This document shows, in pieces, positions 15,894 through 22,807 of a DNA stretch of 28,887 bases. Numbering within the stretch: position 1 is the stretch's first letter; each line of letters begins with the position of its first letter. The translations under genes were made by a program, and so were the position numbers. Location: the IMG/VR virus record IMGVR_UViG_3300030085_004759, positions 1-28,887 of that record; one strand, written 5' to 3'. The notes under the pieces are model-generated. The model saw nothing but the letters and a program-made list of their open reading frames with translations, was not told the origin of the DNA and made no database searches. Source of the DNA: a virus.

Positions 15894-16754
15894 ATGAAGA
15901 TAAAAGTTATTACATCTTATAAACCGGGCACATGGGACCAGTACGCCAAAAAGGCGGTAGACAGTGTGCTGAAGCACTGGCCAACAGACACCCACGTCAC
16001 AGTATATCACGAAGCACAAACACAGGACATTTTCGAACACCCGAGGTTAGAATGGATAGACGTACATCAGGCCCAACCAGAACTAGTTAAATTTAAAAAC
16101 AAATATAAGGACGATCCGGTGGCCAACGGTGAGATACAAGAAATAGCAAACGGTGTAAGGCGCCCTGGGCCTATGCCATCCAAAGGATCGTTTCAATGGA
16201 ACGCGGTTAGATTTGCAAATAAAGTTTTCTGTGTCACACACGCCTTAAGCAATTCTAATGGCTATGATTATGTTATATGGTTAGATGCAGACACTTATTC
16301 ATTCCGTGACATGCCAACAAGTTTTTTACAGGAGATACTACCCAGAGACAGTTTATTGACTTACCTAGGTAGAGGAGGAGAAGATCCAGAATGTGGATTT
16401 GTTGGATATAATCTTAATCACCCTGAAGTACAAAATTTAAACTCGGACTGGGAGAACCTTTACATCAATGATGGTATATTTGGCCTAACTTCAGGATGGA
16501 CAGACTGTTCGTCATTAATACACCTATCTAACAAGTACCAGAAAGAAAAAAATATTAAAATAAATGATATAGGACATGCCAGCGGAGTCAAAGGACACCA
16601 CGTATTCATTAATAGTGTTTTAGGCTTATATATGGATCATTTTAAAGGAAAACGTAAACAATCAGGCACTAGTTGGAAAAAAGATTTTTGGCCACAGTCT
16701 AAGGCCGAAATAAAAAATATTACACAACTGGACTATTGGAAAAAATTAAAATGA
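15894..16754 (+). CDS. DxD glycosyltransferase-like protein, tandem paralogue 2
   Basis: 286-residue paralogue of 10436-11335. It starts with the identical MKIKVITSYKPG and keeps DDPVANG, WNAVRFANKVFCV, YLGRG, ECGFVGYN, GVKGHHVFIN and GLYMDHFKG. The DxD is Asp131-Ala-Asp133 in VIWLDADTYSF. The region between DDPVANG and WNAVRF is shorter than in copy 1, and the segment after the glycine-rich ECGFVGYN block differs. The start is preceded by GTAAATA (15881-15887), six bases from the ATG, as in copy 1. The stop overlaps the next start as ATGA. It is probably a second transferase with changed acceptor or donor preference. Confidence 0.75.
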   Translation: MKIKVITSYKPGTWDQYAKKAVDSVLKHWPTDTHVTVYHEAQTQDIFEHPRLEWIDVHQAQPELVKFKNKYKDDPVANGEIQEIANGVRRPGPMPSKGSFQWNAVRFANKVFCVTHALSNSNGYDYVIWLDADTYSFRDMPTSFLQEILPRDSLLTYLGRGGEDPECGFVGYNLNHPEVQNLNSDWENLYINDGIFGLTSGWTDCSSLIHLSNKYQKEKNIKINDIGHASGVKGHHVFINSVLGLYMDHFKGKRKQSGTSWKKDFWPQSKAEIKNITQLDYWKKLK

Positions 16755-17620
16755 AACTAGAAGTTTGGACACAACACGGCCCACTGAACTCGGAACCTAT
16801 ATTCAAAGCATTCATCAAAAGTTTACAAGATGCAGGCGATTCGGTTATACTTAACAGAGAAAGCGATGCGGACGTGGCCGTGATATGGAGTGTCTTATGG
16901 CTAGGAAGGATGCGTAACTATAAAAAAATATGGCAAAGATTCAAGCAAAATAACAAACCAGTCATAGTTCTGGAAGTTGGAGGACTTAGAAGGAATAAAA
17001 GTTTCAAAGTGGCAATTAATGGTGTGAACAGAAAAGCCGACTTCGCAAATCAAAATGTTGACGATAAACGCTGGCCGTTATTCAAACACGAGTTGAAACC
17101 GTGGCAACAGAGGGGACAAACAATAATACTGCTTGGTCAACACCATGCATCAGAACAATGGGCCGGACTGCCAGACATGAGAACATGGTTTGAATCACAA
17201 GTGCAACAAATAAGGAAATACACCGATCGTCCAATACAGATACGTCCACACCCCCGAAATAATATCGGCTTTGACGTAAAGAAATTTAAAAATGTAACTT
17301 TAAAAAACCCAGTGATCGATACTAGCAAAATAGACGACACAGACTTCAAGGACACTCTGAAAGACGCATGGGCAGTTGTGAATCATAGTTCTAATCCAGC
17401 CATGGAAGCGGTGATAAATGGCATTCCGGTGTTTGTATCAGAAGCAAGTCTATGTTATGAAGTTGGCAACAGATCATTAGAAACGATCAACAATCCTGCC
17501 ATGCCTGATAGGACAGCATGGGCAAATAAACTTTCTTACACCGAGTGGTTTCCTGATGAAATACAAAAAGGCCTGCCATGGAGAAGAATTAAATCCAGGC
17601 TTGAGGAGGCATACCTTTGA
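16751..17620 (+). CDS. GT-B-like glycosyltransferase, paralogue family member D
   Basis: 289-residue fourth member of the family. Shared blocks are YTDRPIQIRPHPR, LKDAWAVVNHSSNPAMEA, INGIPVFV, LETINNPAMPDRTAWAN and LSYTEWFPDEIQKGLPWRRI. The N-terminal half contains VIVLEVGGLRRN and a GQHHASEQW segment. ATG 16751 is preferred over the TTG at 16736 because it forms ATGA with the preceding stop and gives a clean first strand MKLEVWTQHG. Together with 15894-16754 it forms a transferase pair of the same two families seen earlier in the operon. Confidence 0.67.
   Translation: MKLEVWTQHGPLNSEPIFKAFIKSLQDAGDSVILNRESDADVAVIWSVLWLGRMRNYKKIWQRFKQNNKPVIVLEVGGLRRNKSFKVAINGVNRKADFANQNVDDKRWPLFKHELKPWQQRGQTIILLGQHHASEQWAGLPDMRTWFESQVQQIRKYTDRPIQIRPHPRNNIGFDVKKFKNVTLKNPVIDTSKIDDTDFKDTLKDAWAVVNHSSNPAMEAVINGIPVFVSEASLCYEVGNRSLETINNPAMPDRTAWANKLSYTEWFPDEIQKGLPWRRIKSRLEEAYL
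17603..17619 (+). promoter_or_regulatory. Strong Shine-Dalgarno supporting a TTG start
   Basis: GAGGAGG at 17603-17609 lies seven bases before TTG 17617-17619, inside the end of the upstream gene. No ATG occurs in frame before the conserved GNGPS motif of the downstream protein, so this site decides the start. Such a strong site is unusual in this window, where most junctions rely on overlap. Confidence 0.8.
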
Positions 17621-18342
17621 TCAAACCAATAGAATTCAAACCATACACTGGAGAAACTGTTAACACAGTCCTGAGGATTAAAAACGGCAAACGCACACAA
17701 GAGACAGAATGGTACCCTGATAAGGTAAAAGCAGTGCCGAGAGGAAACGCATATTGCATAGGCAATGGCCCGTCACGTAAAGATTTTGATCTTAACAAAT
17801 TAAAATCAACAGGACAGACATACGGCTGTAACGCTTTATACAGAGACTTCCTTCCAGACTTTATTTTCAGCGTTGACGCAAAGATGACAGCACAGATGTG
17901 TGCGGATCAGGTAGGCAGGAAGACCATCCATTACGCTCCTTCCTTGGAAGTAAACAGAAAACATGCCAAAGGTATGTTACATCTGATCCCAAACAATCCA
18001 CACTGGATTTCAGGCAATCAGGCCTTCTGGACAGCGGGTGTGCATGGCCACAAAAACATATATCTCATAGGATACGATTTCAGAGAATATGGAAAAGGAA
18101 AACTGAATAACATATACCAAGACACAGAAAATTATGGAGAGAGGCATGGCGATTCAATCATGGACGGCTGGCTTAAACAGTTCAGAGACATGATAAAAAT
18201 GAGACCATATGTCAATTACACCGTGGTGCATGACAATCCACCCGAATACTTACATTATCTACAGACGGGCGAGGATCTTGGTAACACTAAAGTTATAAGT
18301 TACAATGAATTTGAAAAGGTGCTAACACCTAGCAAGGTTTAA
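17617..18342 (+). CDS. GNGPS-motif protein (DUF115/MptE-like or GT42-like)
   Basis: 241 residues, TTG start. After a 40-residue leader it has NAYCIGNGPS (GNGPS at 49-53), then DLNKLKSTGQTYGCNALY and DFIFSVDAKM, and later NIYLIGYDF. This glycine-rich nucleotide-binding pattern is shared by MptE-like DUF115 proteins and by the GT42 sialyltransferase-like family. In glycan clusters it points to a nucleotide-sugar-using transferase. A pterin pyrophosphokinase-type reaction is the alternative. It is the last gene of the rightward glycan block, and its 3' end overlaps the convergent SprT-like gene by 21 bases. Confidence 0.68.
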   Translation: MIKPIEFKPYTGETVNTVLRIKNGKRTQETEWYPDKVKAVPRGNAYCIGNGPSRKDFDLNKLKSTGQTYGCNALYRDFLPDFIFSVDAKMTAQMCADQVGRKTIHYAPSLEVNRKHAKGMLHLIPNNPHWISGNQAFWTAGVHGHKNIYLIGYDFREYGKGKLNNIYQDTENYGERHGDSIMDGWLKQFRDMIKMRPYVNYTVVHDNPPEYLHYLQTGEDLGNTKVISYNEFEKVLTPSKV

Positions 18343-18798
18343 ACCTGCACGTTCAAATTTAGTTCTCCAAGCAAAGAAATTTTTGTTGTGATTTGAATAA
18401 GGATCTTGCAACCAGGTCATTTGGTAAAGATGCACCATTTCGTGTGCCAGTGTCTCCACAAAGTCTTTCCATTTTGGAAATTTACAATGTAATTCGATAT
18501 AATAATCAACCTCTATGTGATAGGGAATGACCCTTTGATCAAATTTACCTTTTGGAGTTTTCCTATTGTCCCAATTGGCCACACATCTTCCCCAGTCTTT
18601 GTGTAGTTTTCTAATGTGTAAAGGTACCATTGGTAATCTGCTGTTGAACAAGCAACGGTTGATGTGTCTGAACCATTGATATGCTTGTTGTTCAGTTGGT
18701 CTAAAACCTTTTTTATTTTTGTATCTAGTCTCAGTATTTTCCAACCTAATCTTCAGTTGTTTTCTTACATTGACTTTTTTTACTCTTATCTTTTTCAT
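18322..18798 (-). CDS. SprT-like zinc metalloprotease
   Basis: 158 residues from ATG 18798; an in-frame TTG at 18816 would add six. The zinc site HEMVH is at residues 119-123, in TLAHEMVHLYQ. A third ligand His137 lies in HNKNFFAW, matching the HGxxF-like element of SprT/Spartan proteins. Upstream elements include LHIRKLHKDWGRC and a basic N-terminus rich in Lys and Arg that could bind DNA. Cellular Spartan relatives cut DNA-protein crosslinks; bacterial and phage SprT roles are poorly known. It is transcribed against both neighbours, and its start region overlaps the strong promoter of the uvsW operon. Confidence 0.83.
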   Translation of the reverse strand: MKKIRVKKVNVRKQLKIRLENTETRYKNKKGFRPTEQQAYQWFRHINRCLFNSRLPMVPLHIRKLHKDWGRCVANWDNRKTPKGKFDQRVIPYHIEVDYYIELHCKFPKWKDFVETLAHEMVHLYQMTWLQDPYSNHNKNFFAWRTKFERAGLNLARC

Positions 18799-18800
18799 GG

Positions 18801-18828
18801 TTGACAGTATTACCAATTATGCTATAAT
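18801..18828 (+). promoter_or_regulatory. Consensus sigma70 promoter for the uvsW operon
   Basis: TTGACA at 18801-18806 and TATAAT at 18823-18828, separated by 16 bases: both hexamers are perfect bacterial housekeeping consensus. Initiation would fall near 18835, giving a leader of about 18 bases before ATG 18853. This is what a host-polymerase-dependent early phage promoter looks like. The -35 lies three bases from the start codon of the opposing SprT gene, so polymerase bound here should hinder transcription of that gene. Confidence 0.85.
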
Positions 18829-18852
18829 ATACTAATAATTACCTAAAATATC

Positions 18853-20208
18853 ATGGATAATATGCACACAGATTTGCCGAAAACAATTAACGACGCCCTT
18901 AAAATATTAGCATATAATGATTATTTTTGGTCTGATACTTCAAATCCAGCAAAAATGAAGATTAAACCACACCAGAAGGATTTTGAGACTGTGAGATCGC
19001 TGGCAGAATCACAATATGCTTGGACAGAAAAACAGGCGAGATTGGCTTTGGTAATCCTTAAGAGATATCTAACAAAGTTCCAGGCACACGGCATGGACAT
19101 CAAAAAACTGTTAGACAATCCGCAATATGAAGACGCTTTTAGAGTGATAAGTTTTGACAAGGTCATTGAAAAATATGTTGACGAGGATAACAATACAAGA
19201 ATAGAGATGCGGTTCCCATATCATAAAAAGGTAATACAACTTATTCGTTGTATGAAAGACAAACGCGACTTGCCGGCCGGATATGCAAACTACGATGGCG
19301 AAGCAAAGAAATGGACATTCCTGCACACAGATGTTACAGCCTATTATCTTACTCTGATAGCAGTGAGATATGACTTTAAATTTATGGACGATAGCCTTTT
19401 GAATGATTATGAACAGATTAAAGATGAGATAGTAGGACATAGACAACCAACGGCAAAGTTAATCGGAGGCGAAATTGTCTTGTCGAACGCAGGTGAATCA
19501 TTACAGGAATATTGGAACAATAACATGAAAGAAAAGTCTGCACTAGAGCAAGTAGACAGTTTGAAAAATTTCAATATTTCAACGACGGGCATTGATGTAA
19601 AAGCAGAGACATTGATAGGTAAAAAGATCGCTCACAACAACTATCACAAATTGTGGATAGATTCCAAGACATTCACAAAAACAGAAGTGGTAAAAGGCCT
19701 CTTGGAATTGAACTGCTTTCCCTTAATGATGCCAGTCAGTGGAGACATTCACATGGAGGAAGATGTGAAAGATTTTTGGGAGTGGATGAATGCGTTCAAA
19801 TCTTTTGGTATAGATTTACTAAACGAGTGCAGTTGGGGTTTTGATGTCAGAGAACCGATCTACAAAAAAGACTTAGATCGTCATAACAGTGACAGGACCT
19901 ATTTGCTAGATAACCAAAAGTCAGAAGAATTTTTTGAAAACTTGTATGAACTTCACCAAATGAGCAAACAATTCAAACTCATCAACCAAAAAACCAAAAT
20001 AATATTTGTTAGGAACAGGATTCCTAGATCACTGATTAAAAGTAAAATAAAACCAAAAGCATCTTTGGTTGCCATTGGCGGAGGACATTACGCTACCGGC
20101 ACAGACAATCTAAAAAGAATGCTTGAAAATCTTCCAAAAAAGTTGTATTATAGTGATTATCAGCCAAGTAGTTGGGATTGGCATGATCACATTATAGTAA
20201 AACTTTAG
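18853..20208 (+). CDS. Conserved phage replication-module protein, function unknown
   Basis: 451-residue soluble protein, first gene behind the consensus promoter and directly before uvsW (one base between stop and start). The N-terminal part is helical (LKILAYNDYFW, then ARLALVILKRYLTKFQ). A middle segment, FPYHKKVIQLIRCMK, is followed by GYANYDGEAKKWTF at 143-156. That spacing recalls the HARP-like pattern of helicase-associated domains (a glycine/tyrosine turn followed by K-x-W). The C-terminus has VAIGGGHYATGTDNL and ends YYSDYQPSSWDWHDHIIVKL. I see no Walker or nuclease motif. Tight coupling to uvsW suggests a partner in branch migration or initiation; this is inference. Confidence 0.8.
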   Translation: MDNMHTDLPKTINDALKILAYNDYFWSDTSNPAKMKIKPHQKDFETVRSLAESQYAWTEKQARLALVILKRYLTKFQAHGMDIKKLLDNPQYEDAFRVISFDKVIEKYVDEDNNTRIEMRFPYHKKVIQLIRCMKDKRDLPAGYANYDGEAKKWTFLHTDVTAYYLTLIAVRYDFKFMDDSLLNDYEQIKDEIVGHRQPTAKLIGGEIVLSNAGESLQEYWNNNMKEKSALEQVDSLKNFNISTTGIDVKAETLIGKKIAHNNYHKLWIDSKTFTKTEVVKGLLELNCFPLMMPVSGDIHMEEDVKDFWEWMNAFKSFGIDLLNECSWGFDVREPIYKKDLDRHNSDRTYLLDNQKSEEFFENLYELHQMSKQFKLINQKTKIIFVRNRIPRSLIKSKIKPKASLVAIGGGHYATGTDNLKRMLENLPKKLYYSDYQPSSWDWHDHIIVKL

Positions 20209-20209
20209 A

Positions 20210-21676
20210 ATGAGCAGTTGTAAATTAATAATAAAAGACGAAGTAAATGTAAAGTTCGAGAACCTAAGCCTCGAGTGGCGTAAGCGACTATCAAACAAAT
20301 TCAAATATGAGATACCATATGCGAGACATTTACCAGCAGTGAAACTCGGAAGATGGGATGGCAAAGTAAGTTTCTTTGGTTTGGGTGGCACAACATATCT
20401 TAATCTGGTGGACCAAATATTGCCAATACTAGAGGAAGGTGGAGTATACGTTGACTTCGAAGACAGACGTCAAAAACATAACTTTGAATTTAAAGCCGTA
20501 GATAAAAATTATTTGTCACACATAACTTGGCCGGAGGATCATCCGTGTGCTGGACAACCTATACAATTACGAGACTATCAAGTGGAAACAATCAACAAGT
20601 TTATTGAAAACCCACAATGCATACAAGAGATCGCCACTGGCGCAGGTAAGACCATTATTACAGCGGCACTGTGCCAACTGGTCGAACCATATGGCAGAAC
20701 GTTGACCATAGTTCCAAACAAAAGTCTTGTGACACAGACAGAAGAGGACTTCCTTGCTTGTAACCTGGACGTAGGTGTTTATTATGGTGACCGTAAAGAG
20801 TTAGGAAGATTTAATACAATAGCAACCTGGCAATCACTAAACGTGCTAGAAAAGAAAAGCAAAGACGAACACACCACAGACTTTCTAGAAGCAATAAAAG
20901 GAATCAATACAGTAATCATAGATGAGGTGCACATGGCAAAGGCAGACGTACTCAAAAGATTATTGACAGGACCGTTTGCACATTGTGGAATACGTTGGGG
21001 ACTGACAGGCACTGTGCCAAAGGCAGATTTCGAATTCATGGGATTGAAATGTAGCATAGGTGAGGTTGCAAACAGGATACAAGCAAGTGAACTTCAAGAC
21101 AAAGGTGTTCTTGCAAACTGCCATGTGAACGTTTTGCAAACGCAGGATCATCCACAATTCAAAACTTATGCTGAAGAATTGAAATGGCTAACTACGGATA
21201 GCACCAGAATGTCCTGGATCGCTGAAACTATAGATCATATAGCAACATCTGGAAACACACTTATTTTAGTCGACAGGATATCCGCGGGTGAAATATTACA
21301 AAAAAAATTAAAAGATTCTGTCTTTATATCAGGATCAACAAAAAATTTAGAAAGGAAAGAACACTACGATGAAGTGTCTACAACACAAAACAAAATCATT
21401 ATTGCAACTTATGGCGTCGCATCCGTTGGCATTAATATTCCTCGGATATTCAATCTTGTTCTTATTGAACCTGGCAAATCTTTCGTAAGGGTAATACAAA
21501 GCATAGGACGAGGTATTCGTAAAGCAGAAGACAAAGACAATGTGCAAATATGGGACATCACAAGCAGTTGCAAGTTTGCAAAAAGGCATCTAGGGCAAAG
21601 AAAAAAGTTTTACAAAGAGGCCAATTATCCGTATAATATAGAGAAGATAGATTATGAAAATCCTAACACTAGATAA
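20210..21676 (+). CDS. uvsW: UvsW-type SF2 helicase
   Basis: 488-residue superfamily 2 helicase that in T4 branch-migrates Holliday junctions, reverses forks and unwinds R-loops, ending origin-dependent replication. Motif Q/I region: QLRDYQVETINKF then ATGAGKT at 142-148. Motif II is DEVH at 238-241, motif III is GLTGTV, and motif VI is the arginine-finger stretch QSIGRGIRK. The N-terminal 100 residues (KLGRWDGKVSFF) match the small DNA-binding domain of UvsW. The start follows the previous stop by one base and the end overlaps the next gene by 23 bases. Confidence 0.94.
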   Translation: MSSCKLIIKDEVNVKFENLSLEWRKRLSNKFKYEIPYARHLPAVKLGRWDGKVSFFGLGGTTYLNLVDQILPILEEGGVYVDFEDRRQKHNFEFKAVDKNYLSHITWPEDHPCAGQPIQLRDYQVETINKFIENPQCIQEIATGAGKTIITAALCQLVEPYGRTLTIVPNKSLVTQTEEDFLACNLDVGVYYGDRKELGRFNTIATWQSLNVLEKKSKDEHTTDFLEAIKGINTVIIDEVHMAKADVLKRLLTGPFAHCGIRWGLTGTVPKADFEFMGLKCSIGEVANRIQASELQDKGVLANCHVNVLQTQDHPQFKTYAEELKWLTTDSTRMSWIAETIDHIATSGNTLILVDRISAGEILQKKLKDSVFISGSTKNLERKEHYDEVSTTQNKIIIATYGVASVGINIPRIFNLVLIEPGKSFVRVIQSIGRGIRKAEDKDNVQIWDITSSCKFAKRHLGQRKKFYKEANYPYNIEKIDYENPNTR

Positions 21677-22157
21677 TAAAACATACACACTAGAGAAGAT
21701 ACCCGAGTGGGTTGACGAGAAGTTGAGATTCGCAGTGCTTGATAATTCAGATCCTGCAAATCCAGATTTCTTTTATATCCCTTTGATATTTCTTGAAAGT
21801 TTTAATGCACCCGCGGCCGTATTAGAAATCGGACCACACAAAATTAAAATGCCATTAGATTGGAAGATGTTAATAGGAGAAGCAGGACAGTCAGAGATGC
21901 ATGTACTTTCAATCACTAGTCTCAATGACAGAGGTTTTGATGCTTTCGTATTCAATCCTTTATCAAGTCCTAAACCAGATTTCTATCCTATAGATGTTGT
22001 AGACATCTACACAGAAGTCAAATGGTACTTCCCAAAAATAAAATCGGGACAGATGTTAGCGGTGCCGTTGAATAATGGTCCTAAACCGATGTGTGCTTAT
22101 TTTGTAAAGGATATATCGAGACAGTGCGAGCAGGTTGATTATGGCTCGGTCTGGTAG
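21654..22157 (+). CDS. Conserved marine T4-like phage protein, function unknown
   Basis: 167 residues, mostly beta and soluble. Features are MKILTLDNKTYTLEKIPEWVDEKL at the start (an LDxxxY, then VPxxVDEKLRF-type opening), FFYIPLIFLESF, KMPLDWKMLIGEAG, and KWYFPKIKSGQMLAVPL near the C-terminus. From memory, proteins with this pattern sit downstream of uvsW in T4-like cyanophages, but without a known role. It overlaps uvsW by 23 bases and the next gene by 17, so expression is coupled to the helicase. Confidence 0.8.
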   Translation: MKILTLDNKTYTLEKIPEWVDEKLRFAVLDNSDPANPDFFYIPLIFLESFNAPAAVLEIGPHKIKMPLDWKMLIGEAGQSEMHVLSITSLNDRGFDAFVFNPLSSPKPDFYPIDVVDIYTEVKWYFPKIKSGQMLAVPLNNGPKPMCAYFVKDISRQCEQVDYGSVW

Positions 22158-22374
22158 AAAATCCGTCACCATAGATGCACCAATAATGATTACCAGCAAT
22201 AAAATTGCTGTGTGGATGGATGAAGAGTGGATGCACAATTTTTTTGATTTCATGAAGGACAACAAAATCAAACTTTCCGCTTTACAACACAAACAAAGGA
22301 AACTAAAATTAACATTTGTAACTCCAGAGGATTGCACAATGTTTGGATTAAAATATGCCAGCAGAAAAAAATAG
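22141..22374 (+). CDS. Small conserved phage protein, function unknown
   Basis: 77 residues from ATG 22141; a TTG at 22135 would add two. The protein is basic at both ends, with a central WMDEEWMHNFFDFMK helix and a C-terminal KLTFVTPEDCTMFGLKY. No enzyme motif is visible. It starts inside the upstream gene and overlaps the next by 20 bases, consistent with an early-gene run of coupled small proteins. A role in transcription or replication control is possible but not shown. Confidence 0.72.
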   Translation: MARSGRKSVTIDAPIMITSNKIAVWMDEEWMHNFFDFMKDNKIKLSALQHKQRKLKLTFVTPEDCTMFGLKYASRKK

Positions 22375-22807
22375 AAAATTTTTTGATTTGAGGAATGGAC
22401 TGAAAGCAGTAGACTTCAGGAACAAAGATTACTTTGATAGAATAGACGACAAAGAGAAGTCGCTGTACTCTCCATACATGCTAATGAGATATGTGTCAAG
22501 CACGTCATCAAAGGATCAATTTTATGTAGAGCACTACGTAGAAATGGTCAACGAGTGTGTGAACAAACACTGCTTCACACTAGGCAAACACAAGAAGTTG
22601 TTATGGATACTAACTGCTATGTGTGGCGCACTTCAGCAACAGTTTCACCCATGGATCAAGCCAATGAAGCGTGTGCCAAACAAGAGTCTAAAAAAACTAC
22701 AACAGATATACCCGACCTGGAAAGAGTCTGATCTAGAAACATTAGATAAAGTAATAACGGATAGAGAACTTGAGGAACTGATAGAAGCACATGGCATCAA
22801 CGAATAA
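22355..22807 (+). CDS. Conserved phage protein, possibly gp62-like clamp-loader subunit
   Basis: 150 residues, helical. Features are LKAVDFRNKDYFDRI, LYSPYMLMRYVSS, KHKKLLWILTAMC and QFHPWIKPMKR. The order Y-x-PY-x2-x-R, then K-x-L-x-W/Y, then an F-x2-W-x-K element recalls the small clamp-loader subunit gp62 of T4-like phages, whose known versions have PF/Y-x-IN-R and KRF-x2-W. No gp44 is next to it, which weakens that reading. A conserved hypothetical protein is the safe call. Overlaps both neighbours (20 and 17 bases). Confidence 0.65.
   Translation: MPAEKNRKFFDLRNGLKAVDFRNKDYFDRIDDKEKSLYSPYMLMRYVSSTSSKDQFYVEHYVEMVNECVNKHCFTLGKHKKLLWILTAMCGALQQQFHPWIKPMKRVPNKSLKKLQQIYPTWKESDLETLDKVITDRELEELIEAHGINE

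Noticed and set aside
2359-18342. Island as a DNA-hypermodification (base glycosylation) system
   Set aside because: No hydroxymethylase, modified-nucleotide synthase or DNA-glucosyltransferase pattern is visible; Gmd, GT61, FkbM, AsnB and SGNH all point to glycan chemistry.
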